Shown: positions 11,668 through 24,906, counted from the stretch's first letter. The stretch: 64,000 nt of DNA from Talinum fruticosum (GCA_021018815.1 JAITYX010000065.1:2263501-2327500), one strand, 5' to 3'. The notes: generated by a model from the letters alone, not told the origin. Numbers and translations: made by a program.

Positions 11668-11888
11668 GTACTATCATTTATTAAAAGAGTGAGACTTAAA
11701 AGTTTAAGTTGTGAGTTTTCATGATGTGTTTTGCATCGGACATCTTGCATTTAGGCACCCTCGAACATAGTTGCTTTTAATTTTAGCTTTTAGGCTTTAC
11801 CCTTAAGAACAATTTTGGAGGAGGTTTGAACTGCTAACGCAGAAGGGCTCAATTAGGCTTGATTATTAGGGAGGTGGCACCTCTTCCC
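11668..11888 (+). other. leader of element C, first part
   Basis: Non-coding sequence between the primer site and element A. It resumes at 34975 after the TTCCC duplication. No gene seen. Confidence 0.6.
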
Positions 11889-13122
11889 TGGAATGCCCCC
11901 AAACCCCATAATCACCAGGTTAACCATAAGGATCGATCAACTAGTAATTAGTGCAGCGGAAAGAAAGGTTAGAGGCGTTACCGCCGCTCCAAACAAGGAA
12001 CAAGGCAACATTCAATTAGATTACATACAATACTTGCTAAGGTCTGAATTCGAAAGTACAACGTCCGATGAAGAACAACATAAGCAGAGATAATTAAATA
12101 CATGCCGTCGGGGTAATGGCTTAAAGACACAACCAAAACAACTCAAGTCACGACAGGTCACCACCACTTGTGAGCCCCTAAGACACTTTTGGCCAGTAGA
12201 CAACCTACTTCTTGCTCTCTTCCGGAGTAGCTTTACTTAAAACAAAACAGATAACATTTCAAAATAATGAGCCAAGGCTCAACACGCTTATCCATGTACT
12301 CGTAAATAATTAAGTGAAGACATAAGATTTGAGCGCATGCATTTTAATTCATTTATAAATCGGATAGGAAGAATATAGGAAGAAAATTATTCATTTATTA
12401 TCCGAGTGGTTCCTTATGATCATCGGTTTCCCTAAATATGCGCATATCCAAACTGATAAGCAAAGTCCGGTTGATAATGGCCAAATATATATGGGTGTGA
12501 TCACAAGTCCGATCACACTGGTATGATTGACATGGGCGGGCTACATAATTAGGTGACAAATAATATTTGAAATGGTTCATTTCATTAAGCAAACCATTTA
12601 ATATTGTTATGTATAAACATATGGGTTTTCGTAAGGTACAAGCAATAAACGTACCTTTGTAACAACCCGACCTTAAATCACATTATTTATTTTGCTAATT
12701 ACAATATAATTGAGCGCGTGCACTTCAATTCGATATTTTGAATTTACATTATCCTTATACATGTGTTATGAAGCTAAGGCGACGAAGTGGCCCTAATAAA
12801 AATCTCATAATAACGATTATAAAGTACGCGTATGTAAATTTCAAAAATTTACATGAGTTGGTGTATAATTACAAGGTCGCTAATATTATATTTCAAGCGA
12901 ACGATTATATTTATAAGTTACAAACATCATCGGTAAGATAAAATAAAATTAAAGAGTAACAAAGATAACAAATGAATAAATAGATACATAAAAACAAACA
13001 TAAAAATAAAGCAAAGATAATAACAATGAAATTAACCAGATTTTTTATAGGAAAAATCCGAACTTGAATTATCCGGAAATTGTAGAAAAAAATAAAAAAA
13101 TAAAAATTTTGAGGTTAATGAA

Positions 13123-13630
13123 ATGAGGAACCTCGGTCACCGACTCCTTTCCCCCGTTCATCCGCTTCCTCTGCCTCCTCTCGCTCCTCCTCCGTTCCCC
13201 CGCTTCTTCCTCCCCGTGAGTGCCGCTACTCCGGCCACCAGCACGACCGACGCCGGCCGGAGGACCGGTGCCGGCCTTCTTCTTCCCTCCCTCTCTCTAT
13301 CCGTCGCATCTTGTGCTGGTTCTCGCTTCGCGGAGCCTGCTCCCTCGTTTCCCGGTTTCCCTTCGCAGCCACCGCCGTTGCCTTCTCTCGGCCACCAAGC
13401 GCCACCAACGCCGGCCGAAGCCGACGCCGGCGTCGTCGGGGAGACGCCTAGCGTCTCTCTCTCGCCACCGCTCTCTCTCGCGCGCGGCAGATGCCCTGCC
13501 TCACCACCGCCGCGACCCACTCGCCGCGAACCACCATCCGCAGCTCGGCCGTCGGGGCTCGACGCCGGTGCTGCCCGCGATCGCCGGAGCAACCGTGCAC
13601 TACCGACATCCTCTCCTTCCTCTCCTTGAC
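13123..13630 (+). other. GC-rich pyrimidine-rich block of LTR G
   Basis: A 500-bp block far richer in G+C than its surroundings, with C/T-rich plus strand and open frames on both strands. The translations are Pro/Ser/Arg low-complexity and match no domain I know. Similar blocks sit in LTR B (30900-31550) and LTR A (34130-34390); they are probably the transcribed R/U5 part of these LTRs. Confidence 0.5.
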
Positions 13631-14693
13631 TCCTCCTCTCGTGAATTCGAAGGTAAAACCTTAAACCCTAAATTATCAAGTTCATTATTTATTTGAGCAA
13701 TTGTAGTTGTGAAATTGAATTATTTGATTTATAAATATGTTTGTGGAGTGAATTTAAAGATTAATTTGGGAAAATTCAAATTGGTGTGGAGGATTTAGGT
13801 TTGGTGTTTTGGTGAAGTGATTGTACGAATGTGAATAAAAGTGATTCCTTTTGGGAAATTATGAATTAACGAATGAGATTGAGGAAGTGTTATTATCGAA
13901 TGGAACAATTTGGTGGAACTGTTACATTTTGGAAATGATTATACTGAGCAAACAAAGGGGAATGCGTGCGTAGAAGTTGAAATTCGGTAATGTGCAAGTA
14001 TACGGGCATGGAAAATAATTGAGTATTAAGCGTACCTAATTGTGGTTGTGAATGTGAAGTTGTCGGGAAACAATGCTTATGACCTTAAAACGGTGTATGC
14101 ATGAGTTTGAGCAATTCGGTAAATTATGGAACCTTCCTAGGGAAGGCATTTGATGGGTTAACTAATTACCTAACTATAGGTTTTGAATGTAATGAAGGGA
14201 GAGGGAAGGAATAAACTAGGGATAAGTGTTTGATTATATAAATAAGTATATCTATATATATCATTTTCAATCCAAGTTAACTAATGAATTGAATTACATG
14301 AATGTCACTGGCCATCTAATTAGCCTAATTAACTTCTTTAATATGCATTGTAATCAATGTTCAAAATGGAAATAATGCAGTAAATTTAATTGATTACGTA
14401 ATAAATATAGAAAATGAAATAATTGTCAATGCTTATACAAATTCAAATATTAAAACTCAAGAGGCATATTATTAACAATAAAAACCTATTTGAAGCGGAA
14501 CTCGGGCCACTTCCGTTGCCGACTAGCTGGTAACTTGGATTTTCATAAAAGGGGAGAAACAAATATTCTCAATTCAGGTACGTTCGTTGCTCGTGCCTTT
14601 CGAAAACTCACATGTTTCATCAAATCTCAACGTTTCTCATATATATAATTAATAATGAATCATTTGCAAATCAAGTTTTGCCACCTAATCAAG

Positions 14694-14765
14694 TGGTCCC
14701 CGCCCAATTATCAATTATCGGGGCTTATGCCCATCAATTATCAATAATCGGGGCTTATGCCCAAC
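14694..14765 (+). repeat. short tandem duplication in LTR G
   Basis: Two near-identical copies of a 31-base unit containing ATCGGGGCTTATGCCC. Confidence 0.7.
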
Positions 14766-16557
14766 CCGCGCGGCTTCAACTCGGGTTCTCGGTCGGCCCG
14801 GGAGGTGTGCACTTTACTAAGATCGTATCAATTATCAAGGGGTTCCACTTTCGGATAATAACCAGCAAGCAAGTTTTAATTATATTCTCTCCCCCGATTT
14901 CAAACTAAAATGAATTGAAATGCGCACGCTCAATCAAAGTGTTTCAAAATTATTTAATCGTGCGAGAACGTTCGTATCGAGTTTCGACTCATTCTTCGAA
15001 TTATTTTAATGTTTTTGTTTTTAGGAAAAGCATATGTCAACAGTCCATTGCCTAAGAAGCCTGACGGGAGCAAGACTTAGCTGAATACCTCACTATCATT
15101 GCTCTATGACGGGTTAGATGCTCACGAGTGATTCTCTTCCTCGTTAAGTTTGGGGTGACCTCGGACTGTAATTAAATATTGCGTATTGTTTTTGCCGTTA
15201 ATATCTGTAAGTATGTAGCAGGACTATACTTTGGGATTGGTTTATTTAAGTTGTTGTCATATCACCTTGTGACGTAGCATTTAATATTTCCCTTGACTCA
15301 CGGAGGCGTAACTAATAGACACAGAGTTGTTATAGTACTTTATTTCAGCCTTGTCCTCTTGTTAGGGCGGCGGTAACACCTTCGATCGTTAACTTCCGCT
15401 GCGACCTTACCTAATATTCTCGAATTAGAGAATTATTAAGTGATGGTAGCTGGGGCGTTACAACCTTAAAATCACGAGTGATATCGTTCCTTTGATCCCT
15501 TTGGAGTTGCTGACTCGGATAAACGATATTTATGCCTTAACAAAATAAAGTGTTTCATTAATATATTCAATACTTTTAGTAATTAAATTTACTATCTTAT
15601 TATTATCGTTGCTATTATTACTACTACTATTAGTACTTATATTATTTTGCTTTTTGTAACTTCCCATGACTAGATGAAGCTAAAAAAAATACACAATCAA
15701 TTCGTAGATTGTTAAAGCGGTTGGTTAAATTTAATAGGTTGATGTTTTAAAGTAACACTCGAAGCTTATACCAACCCCTCTTGTCATGCAATATGAATAC
15801 AAGGTTTACTTGACCATTTCTCCATAAAACACCTAACGTGTTAATCGATTCTCAAATTAAGTCTCTTGCTCATCTAATTGTTTAATCCTCCAATGTTGCT
15901 TAATCCTTCACTCGAACACCTAACCCAATTCTTATAAATCGTCTAAGTTAACCTATTTTTTAATTTCTTCAAACCATCAAATTCACGAATTTCCTTTAAC
16001 TCTTTAAATTGTCAAATTTGCTAATTTCCTCTAACTCTCTAAATCATCAAATTTGCTAATTTTCTTTCACTTTTTACATCATCAATTTGAGTTCTATTCT
16101 TACTACCAAAATTACTTATTCACTTATTTCCTTTAAGTCACTAAAATCCTTTATTTTCTTTTGGATCGCTAAAGTCACTTATTTTCTTAAATCGTCAGCA
16201 TTATTTATTTCCTTTAATTTATTTCAATCGTCCAAATCACTTATTTTCTTTAAGCCCTCAAAATGACTTATTTTCTTTAATCTTCTCAAAATTATTTTGG
16301 GAAGGGAAGCAAATGATGAAGGTGGAGTTTTTGAGATTTTGGGGGCTTAAATAGGCAATTTAAATATGAAAATTCTCTCCCCTCAAATCTGAATCCAACC
16401 CCTTTTTATTTTATTTTTATTTTTATGTGCTTGTCTATTGGGCCATCCACCCTCTACGAGCTCAAGTATCCTAATAACCAATCCCAAGTTAAAAGAATGT
16501 TGGTTTTAGGAATTTCCATCTTGAATAACTATTTACAAACTTTAGGCATATGAATTA

Positions 16558-16558
<1 letters not shown>

Positions 16559-16634
<76 letters not shown>
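16559..16634 (+). repeat. (TTA)n microsatellite
   Basis: About 25 uninterrupted ATT/TTA units in the A 3' LTR. The other LTR has only short tracts at 34680 and 34720. Confidence 0.95.
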
Positions 16635-16883
16635 TCGATAATGTCTTATATTATTATTCCTTGAATTATCACAAGGCATAATTTATTTGATTATTTATTT
16701 ATTTATTTATTTCTTTGCCAAGCGTTGTTATCATCATCCGAGTCCCGCAACGAGATAATATAGTACTTGCACAAGTATATAATACACATGATAATGAGGA
16801 ATGAAAGTGTGAATTGAAGTGCACGTGCTCATTAATATTTATTAATCTTTGTTGATGTATTGGATTAAGGTAGAGGCATTACA

Positions 16884-16902
16884 GTCTCCCCCTTAAAATA
16901 AG
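16884..16902 (-). other. polypurine tract of element A
   Basis: The minus strand reads TTATTTTAAGGGGGAGAC immediately before the LTR start TGTAATGCC; primes plus-strand DNA synthesis. Confidence 0.8.
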
Positions 16903-16944
16903 TTTCGTCCCCGAAACTTGCAAGCAAGACAAGACGACGTTACC

Positions 16945-17240
16945 TTAAAATAGGTGAGGGTATTTCTTTTTCATGTCCTCCTCTGTTTCCCAAGTCGCTT
17001 CCGTGGAAATATGGTTTGCCCACAATAACTTGACTAATGGAATGACCTTATTGCGGAGTTGTTTGATTCTTCGGTCTATTATTTGTATGGATTGTTCTTC
17101 GTAGGCTAAGTTTTGGGCGACCATATTGGGTTCGAGGCTCTATGATGTGGCTTGGATCGGATATGTATTTCCGAAGTTGAGATATATGAAACACATTGTG
17201 CATGTGTCCAAGGTCAGAAGGCAATGCTAGTTTGTAAGCC
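16945..17240 (-). pseudogene. pol: element A integrase C-terminus and chromodomain
   Basis: The minus strand 17150-17240 reads HNVFHISQLRKYISDPSHII, the end of a Tekay/Del integrase. After a frame change there follows a chromodomain: IIDRRIKQLRNKVIPLVKLL, then TEATWETEEDMKKKYPHLF and a stop at 16945-16947. The aromatic and acidic residues of the fold are kept. Such domains direct insertion by reading histone marks. This part is the least decayed of the element. Confidence 0.9.
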
Positions 17241-18050
17241 ACGAGTTCAATTTCTTCACAATCTCGTAAGGTTCCATGTATCTAGGGCTCAATTTCCCTT
17301 TGATGCCGAACCTCTTTACACCTTTTGTTGGGGAAACTCTTAGGAACACCATATCTTCTTCTTGGACCTCCAAGGGCTTTCTCCGTTGGTTTGCATAACT
17401 CTTTTGTCCGCTCCGGGCTTCATGGATATGCTTGTTGTATCATCCTAATTCTTTTAATTATATCTTGTGTCATTTCCGGCCCTACGGTAAATGCTTTATC
17501 CCGATCGTTCCAACTCAACATCTCCTTCCATAAAGGCCTCGGATGGATCCATTTTGATGGTGGCTTGATAGTTGTTGTTCTATTTTAATTATCCCATGTT
17601 GGTATCTCAAGAGGTCGTACCTCCCCTATAGAGCACTGTTGTTCTACTTTCACCCTCCGACATGTAAGATATTTGTCCTTATATTATGCTACCTCTCTCT
17701 TTATTTTAGGTCACCAAAAGTTTGCTTCAAATCTACGTACATCTTTGTTTCTCCATGGTGTATAAAGCACATGGTAGTGTACGCCTCATCTAAAATCCTC
17801 TTTTTAAGGTCTCCTTGATTAGGTATACACCAATGATTCTAAATTCGTAAGCTTCCAGCCTCGTATACCACTAAGCATGGGAATGTAGCCTTGTCTCTGT
17901 TTAGCTCGATCTTTATTAGCTTTTCATCCTTTTCCTACTCCATTTTGATTTCTTCTATAATTGACGATTTAACCTCCAAAACTGCTAACAATTCTCTACC
18001 TCCTTAGTGCTTGGAAATTACAATCCTCGCTGTTTCTAGCCCACGAGTGA
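17240..18050 (-). pseudogene. pol: element A integrase with catalytic core deleted
   Basis: Reading the minus strand, the zinc-finger end is visible near 17640-17760 (TKMYVDL and CRRVKVEQQ), followed by LEIPTWDN near 17600. The sequence then jumps directly to NNNYQATIKMDPSEA near 17540-17580, a motif that normally lies after the DDE core. The roughly 100 residues with the three catalytic acids are therefore missing. Downstream, VQEEDMVFLRVSPTKGVKRF (17310-17370) belongs to the C-terminal domain. Confidence 0.85.
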
Positions 18051-18880
18051 GAGTCAGTTGGGTTATAGCTATAGTGTTCAAACTAGGTTGAGTTTTCCTA
18101 CCCAATGCATCTGCCACCACATTCGCTTTCTCGGGTGGTACTGAATCTCTAAGTCATAGTACTTCAATAGTTCTAGCCGACGCATTTGTCTCAAATTAAC
18201 CTCTTTTTGGATGATGACATACCTCAAACTTTGACGCTCAATGTATATCTTATAAGATACTTCATAAAGCAATGTCTCTAGAACTTTTTTTTTGGGGAAA
18301 GGGTTACTTTTGGAAAACCTTGAACAAACCTTCGATATTATCTAGCTAACCCTAGGAAATTCTTTAAATACCATGTGACCAAAAAATGTCACTTTACATA
18401 AACAAAATTTGTACTCTTGCAATTTGACATATAACTAATTTTCTCTGAAAGCTTGCAATAACATTCTCAAAAGACACGTATGCTCCTCCCTATTCTTAGA
18501 ATATATCAAGATGTCATATATGGATACCATCACGAATTTATCTACATAGGGTCTAATATCTTATTCATCAAATCCATAAACTTTGTAGGTGTAATAGTCA
18601 AGCCAAAGGGCATCACTCGTAAATTCATAATGGTCGTAATTTTTCCCAAATGAGGTCTTAGGTATGTCCTTAGACTTAATCCAAAGTTGGTGGTAGCCGA
18701 ACCTCAAATCTATCTTTGAGAACACCTTGGCGCTTGTAATCGATCCATTAGGTCATCAAGTTTGGCTAGATGATACTTATTTCTGATCGTGATCTTATTG
18801 AACTCCCTATAATCTATAAATAACCTTAGCGTATCATTATATTTTTTCTTCACAATTAATGCTAGCGTTCATATAGAAGT
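18050..18880 (-). pseudogene. pol: element A reverse transcriptase and RNase H, RT active site mutated
   Basis: RNase H end at 18078-18272: SLRYVIIQKEVNLRQMRRLE and LEIQYHPRK. RT motifs on the minus strand: VKKKYNDTLRLFIDYRE near 18790-18840, [11 protein letters not shown] near 18690-18720, VMPFGLTIT near 18590-18620 and the catalytic region VSIYDILIYS near 18490-18530. The position of the first catalytic Asp of the usual pair is Tyr here, so the enzyme is dead. Upstream RT, protease and gag are missing beyond 18880. Confidence 0.88.
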
Positions 18881-19957
18881 GTGTAACTGGCAGCGGTAGA
18901 AAATTTTTGATAAAAATAGTTGGATACTCACTTACTGGGATACTATTATTATATTCTTTTTTTGGAATGGGGTTATTCTTTTCTAAGAGGAATTAATAAT
19001 ATAATGCAACAAGTTCAATATTTTGATATGAATGAGTAAAGTTTGAGAAAACTCCCTTTCATTGGAAAGAAGAGTATAAGAATGGTAATTCAAAGGAAGT
19101 AACAAGATCAGCAATAGATAAAGATTTCTGAGGAGGGAAATGAGTCATTAGATATTGAAAAACATAATAGCTACAAAATAAGCATAATAAGAATCATTAA
19201 GTTAAAGAAGGAAATTTTCGACGTTAATGGTTTAATGAAAGATAGGGAATAAGAATAAGAGGTTAGTATGACTCATATGGGTTTATGGGTTATTATGTGA
19301 TTGGGTAATTGATGAGCTCCCTTAGGAATCAACAAAGGTCTAGAGGGTCATAAGGTTCAAAGAAGAGTTACACAATTATGTTATAATGTTTCTTATGGAA
19401 AGGATTTATTCAGGATTTAATAATGAACATATGTTATTAGATACGATTATGAGTTCATGTAAGTTCATGTGGGGATTCATGTGATAGACAGTATGTAAGT
19501 TTAATCTATCTAAATAAGAATGCTTTAACTTTTCCTCCCTCAAGAAAAGGCTATGCATATCACACTCATTCTTTAATCTTGTATTACTAAATCTAAGGTT
19601 GAACTTTAACAAAAATTACCTTTATTTTTCCCCTACAATACGATGTCTTTTCAATAAATTTAACCAGTCAAAACTCCCATATGAGTTCATGAAATACTCT
19701 AATTCAACAATATGAAGTTCTCATATAACATAAATCATATTGAACTATTACCAAAAAGTTATCCAAATTCCTAACGTAACTTCTCAATCATTAAAAGTTT
19801 GCTTGTACTTGCTCAATTTGATCACCCAATATATATAGAACACAATTTCTCCCTTTTAACTTTATAGTATAACACATTTCCTATACCCTTGAGTATTTCC
19901 CATATGGACACTTCGCCTTTGACTTATACCACTTGGAAAATAAAATGGATGAGCATC
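18881..19957. other. unclassified AT-rich sequence inside A, left part
   Basis: No coding domain seen on either strand. It begins TGTGTAACTGGCAGCGG directly after truncated RT, which resembles a gypsy LTR edge. It continues at 27544 beyond element H. Could be A's decayed leader/gag replacement or a further degenerate insertion. Confidence 0.5.
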
Positions 19958-19962
19958 TACTC

Positions 19963-22154
19963 TGTTAAGTCGTATTTTATACGTATTTTTAATAGTTATT
20001 TAATTTACATTATATAGTTTATTTTATCTAATTTATCCTATTTTGTCTATTTATAGGTAATTATCGAATAAATTGGGGAAGAAGAGAAAAGACGTTAAAA
20101 GTGAGTTTTTAGCTACGGACAAGCATCCAAGAAAAGATATGAAGTCGGTCCATAAAAATAATATGTCATAAAATATTTATTTTATGATATTTTATTTTAT
20201 GAAATCCTAATTTGAAGAGAAAAGGAAACTTTGAAGAGAAGAAAGAGGAATAACCTAACTCCTTCACCTCCTTACTTCACCATATATATATTACTTATAA
20301 TCATCATCAAAGAGGGGAGGGCTGGCCGCCCATCACCTCTTGGCTGCCCATCAACGCACGCTGCCTCCTCTCCTCTTCGCTTCCCACATCCATCCCTCAC
20401 ACTCGCTGCACCTTGCTGCTCCTTTCTACGCTGCCCACGCCCTTGGCTGCCCATCAATCTCTCTTGCGAATATCATCACACACCCTTTTCTTACCCACCA
20501 TCATCATAATAGCTCATCACCATCTTACTTTCTTCTTCTTTCAGCATCATCATCAACTCTCCATCATCACCTTCTTGATCATCACCATGGCAAGGATTAT
20601 TATGGTATTATTATTATTGTAATTTTTATTTTAAAGACTCTATTTTTATTGTTAGTTTAATATTAAAGATGACATTTTTATTTAGTCTATGTGTCCCAAA
20701 TTACATTATGATTAAGTAGTTTTTTTATACTTAGTATAATCTCCTTGAAACCATGTTAAATTATTTATTTTGAAACTTTATTGTCTTATTGATTCGATCC
20801 ATGATTCTATGATAATTTGATTTTAATGTTTATGATTTTATGTCTAATTAATTGGAGTGCACGCTAGTTAGTTTTATATAAATTCATATGATAGTTTAAA
20901 GGGTTTAAGTACGTAATCGCTTGATCTTTTAGACATAAGTATCACCTTAATTAATCATGGATGGCTTATTCCCATATCTTTTAATTAGGAAATTATCATA
21001 GATCCTTCTTAAATCAATTTGCTACTAGATTGGTTATTAGGTTCTAGATGATGTTTTTCTAATACTTAATGCTCTAATTTGATTAAATTCTAGTGCTAAT
21101 GTTAGGGTTATCAATATTAGTAGGGTTTATATTAGGGTTAGGCCTAAGTAAACTAATATTTAAGGAAAAACGGGTAAGATCCGCTAGTGGTTATCTTCTA
21201 CAGTTTAGCTAATGGGTAGATCAATTTATGTGTTAATGATAAATAATAATTTGCATGGTGGATATAGATTATACTAAGTGTTTTTATAAATTTGATATCT
21301 TTGATAATTATTTATTTGCTTTTTAGTTATTTTCTTTAGTTTGTCAATTTTTATTTATAAATTTATAGTCTTTTATTATCAATTTCATTATCCCCCTCCC
21401 CAAAAGATCAGTATTTTAGGTTAGTTTTAGCAATTTTATTTTAATTTTATTTTGAGTCTTTATATATTTTAATTTTCAGATTATTTTTCCGGCAGCTTTT
21501 ATTATTTTTGAGTCGGTTTGTTAGAAATTAGTTTAAAAATAGTTTCTTTTAATATTTTTCATGTTTTATCTTATTTTAGAGTTTAGATAGAGCCCTAGTT
21601 TGATTTGATTAAATTTTAAAATGTTTGGAATTAATTTGATAATTTTTCAGATTTAATTCTTGAGTTTAATTACTGCAAATTTTTAGTTAAATAATTTCGT
21701 AAATTCGATTTTAAATTTTATTTTTAGATTTTTAGGGTCTGGTTAGGTCTAGAAAATTATTTTTAATATTCTAGGTAATTTTAGTATTTATTTTCGTAAT
21801 TAATTTAGTGCAGAATTTTACTTATTTAATTTTCTGTTTTAGAATTTGTTTATTTTGTGCTTTAGTTTTCTGTTTTAATTATTCTAAAAAATATACAAAA
21901 ATATTTCTGGATTATTATAGTTTTTTTAGGTATACATTATTTATTTAGTTTTAGATAATTTTCTATGATTTTTAGTTAATGAATTTTTTAATTTATATTT
22001 TCTATTTTGTTTTTAAGAGTAGTAAATTTAATTAGATTGAAACTTGCATGTTATTATATCTTTTCTCGTGGATTTGATCCCTACTTCCCTATGTTATATT
22101 GTTTATTATAAGTTTAAGTAGTGGTTTAATTTGTAACTGTACGACAAGCTAACA
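19963..22154 (+). repeat. 5' LTR of element H
   Basis: About 2.19 kb, near-identical to 25326-27538. It contains a CT-rich block with CATCAT runs (20340-20600) and long AT-rich sequence. Short frames in the CT-rich block look like composition effects. Confidence 0.93.
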
Positions 22155-22159
22155 AATTT

Positions 22160-22179
22160 TGGCACTGATTACCGGGAAA
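22160..22179 (+). other. primer binding site of element H
   Basis: TGGCACTGATTACCGGGAAA, five bases after the LTR end. It resembles the tRNA-Asp site of Athila (TGGCGCCGTTGCCGGGGAA) with several changes. Confidence 0.75.
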
Positions 22180-22472
22180 GAAAATAATAGTTGTTAGTTT
22201 TATTTAATTTAGATTGACTACTTTTATTTCTTCTTTGTGACACTAATAGTTTATTTTCGTAATTTTTTTAGCATTTTGTTTTATTTTGATAAGGAGCATA
22301 CATTTGACGAAGTTGAAGCCAAGTAAGTGTTTCGATTTTGTTTACGTAAGTTCGAAATTATTGAGATGACTACTTTATGTGAGCTTGCTGCACCTAACTT
22401 GGATATACAACTTCTACCTATCTTATATCCTGCATTAGACCGACCACTAAAATTGAACTCCGGTTTTTAAAT

Positions 22473-23390
22473 ATGTTTCCTAAATTTCATGCACTGCCTG
22501 GTGAGGACCCATATCGTCATATCAATGAGTTTATTATTACATGTTCCATTATGCAACTTGAGGGAATCACCCAAGACCAAATTAAGTTGAGAGCTTTTCC
22601 CTTTTCACTTCAGGAGAAGGCTAAAGATTGGTTCAATTACTTACCACTCGCAACATTCAATACATGGACCGAAGTTCATAAAGCATTTTTAGAGAAATTT
22701 TTTCCTGCATCTAGGATAGGGTCCATTAGAAAGAAAATTTGTGGTATTAAACATATGACTCGGGGAGACTTTTTCTGAATATTGGGAGCATTTTAATAAA
22801 TTATGTGCTAGTTGTCCCCAACATCAAATTTCCGAGCATTTATTGATTCAATATTTTTATGAAGGTTTATTACCAATAGATAGAAATACGGTAGATGTTG
22901 CTAGTGGAGGGGCCTTGTTTAATAAGACTCCAACTCAGGCTAGAGAATTGTTTAATATTATGACCAAAAATACTCAACAATTTGGAATTAGAGATACCCA
23001 ATTTAGGAATGTTAATGAGTTCAATCTAGGTCCATCTATAAAGACTAAATTGTCCCAAATTACTGTTATGTTGAACAAATTGGTCCACAGAGAAGAAATA
23101 GCAGTTTGTAGTATTTGCCATTTAGAGGGTCATATTTCTAATTCATGCCCTACACAACCAAGAGGGCATGTGAATGCTATTTTCTCCAACCAAGGTCAAA
23201 TGAACCATAACCCATTCTCGAACACTTATGAAAAATGGAGTGACTACTCTAACCTTAGGTATGAATTTGAAGAAAACTCTATAGAATTTGATCAATCTAT
23301 TGCTCAGAACAAAACTAATTATCTTTTAGAGCAAATCATTAAGAAGATGGATAATCGAAAAAGGAGACTGACCTTAGGTTCTAAAGCTTA
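22473..23390 (+). pseudogene. gag: element H gag (Athila type), one frameshift
   Basis: The first frame (22473-22778) reads ...PGEDPYRHINEF and LREKAKDWF-like sequence (LQEKAKDWFNYLP). A slip in the T-run near 22771 shifts the frame. The second frame continues with SEYWEHFNKLC, IQYFYEGLLPIDRN and SGGALFNKTPTQAR, all typical of Athila gag. A complete CCHC knuckle CSICHLEGHISNSC lies near 23107-23148. The protein would coat RNA in particles. A single slip and few stops suggest a fairly recent copy. Confidence 0.9.
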
Positions 23391-23940
23391 GAGATGACCA
23401 TTAAGCAGGTTCAAGAGAGACAGATCGCCAATGATACCATAATTAGTAACCTGCAATCCCAAATGCAATCTCAACCTTTCCAAAATCCAAAAGAAAATGT
23501 GAGTGTCATAACACTTAATAGTGGGAAAGACTTAGAGGAACCTACGAAAAACATAGAGGTAGAGCCATAATTAGAGGTTAAGGAATCCGAACATGACCAA
23601 AACAAAGATGACGCCTGTAATGCTAAGGAAATAGGTGAAAATAAGAAAGATCTTTACAGGTCTATCCTACCTTTTCCCAGTAGATTGATAAGCACAACTC
23701 CTAAGATAGACGAGGCAATTGAAGATATTATAGAAATATCTAGAAAGGAAGAAACAAACATTCCTCTTCTAGATACCATGAAACAAGAACCTCGTTATGC
23801 TAAGTCCCTTAAAGATCTATTCACGAACAAATTAAAATTGAAAAGGAACAAAAAGGTAAGTGTGGGGAGAATACATCTACTCTTTTCCAAAAGAAATCTC
23901 CCGCTAATTGCAAGTATGCAGGAGACCAGATCTGTTTAGT
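23391..23940 (+). pseudogene. gag: gag C-terminus and start of protease, then pol deletion
   Basis: Sequence reads VITLNSGKDLEEP, then LPFPSRLISTTPKIDEAIED and NIPLLDTMKQEPRYAKSLK (23761-23817), the region leading into the Athila protease. Similarity ends at about 23940; the following bases belong to the region after pol. This locates the deletion that removed protease, RT, RNase H and integrase. Confidence 0.8.
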
Positions 23941-24478
23941 GTGGGAAATGCAATTAGATGATCCTTTACTCGCAGAGGTGTCGAGCCAAAGACGCTAAAC
24001 AAAGGCACTCGGTTGGGAGGCAACCCAACATTTTTCAGGGAAGTTTCTATAATTTTTACTTTAATTTTATTTATATTTTTATTTTACATGCATTAGGGAC
24101 AATGAACGAATTAAGTGTGGGGAGTGCATCCTGCATTTTAATTCTATGCATTTTATTTTATCTTTTTTTTGAAAAAAATTTCTTGTAAAGAAATGCATGA
24201 ACATGAATATATGCTAGGTTAACTTGCTTAAATTTTTCGGTTTCTAATTTTTCTTTCCCTTTGTAAGTGAGAAATTTGAACATGTTCATTGTCATTCGGA
24301 GTTGTTTGAGTTGATCCTTATATATTTCTTCAATTAGTGACAATCATAATTTTTCGTCGGTTTGATCATGTTATATGATCGTGATATAGGCAATAAATTG
24401 ACTTAAACCGTTCACCTAGACTACCGAACTTAGCAGATTGACTCATTGAAAATTTGATTTTTCTTGTTTTTCCTTCCA

Positions 24479-24539
24479 AAAAAAAAAAATAATAAAACAA
24501 AACAAAACAAAACAAAACAAAACAAAGCAAAAAAAAAAA
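24479..24539 (+). repeat. A-rich tract with (AAAAC)n
   Basis: Eight or so AAAAC units between two A-runs. Confidence 0.9.
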
Positions 24540-24804
24540 TGTTAGTCTACCAACATGGGTCGGAGTTGGTGGCTCGACACTATTTCCCCTTAAGTTTAGG
24601 TCTCAAGTTGAGCCTTATGAATGGAGTAACCCATGTTGGGAGAGTCATGCCCCTTTTGGGCCGATCAATGGCTCGAACCATACTAACAAAAAGAAAAAGA
24701 AAAATAGAGTATTAATTCCAAGCACCTCTATTTGGGTGAGTGGGAGACAGGAGTGTTATATTTCTAAGACCCTATATGGGCCTCGAATATGTGCTTGAAT
24801 GGAG

Positions 24805-24906
<102 letters not shown>

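Larger units (their letters stand above)
12658..15462 (+). mobile_element. solo LTR G inside element A
   Basis: It starts TGTAACAACCCGACC and ends GGGGCGTTACA, with ACCTT directly repeated outside (12653-12657 and 15463-15467). The second A LTR (around 32770) runs straight through the empty site. No primer site, gag or pol inside, so a 2.8-kb solo LTR of a gypsy family is the best reading. The end part has a GCAGCGGAA-like string in inverted orientation to A, so G is related to A's LTR but lies on the plus strand. Confidence 0.85.
11889..16883 (-). repeat. 3' LTR of element A, interrupted by solo LTR G
   Basis: On the minus strand it begins TGTAATGCCTC at 16883 and ends near 11889. It aligns with 32009-34969, except for the inserted 12658-15462 and a deletion of about 820 bp (the GC-rich part, present at 33610-34420) near 16297. 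Confidence 0.88.

Noticed and set aside
13123..13696. Overlapping long open frames on both strands in GC-rich DNA
   Set aside because: Translations are Pro/Ser/Arg low complexity, open on both strands, inside a solo LTR; explained by base composition.
20231..20660. Ser/His-rich frames repeated at 25703-26028
   Set aside because: They lie in both LTRs of element H in a CAT/CTT-rich block; identical because the LTRs are, not because of coding conservation.
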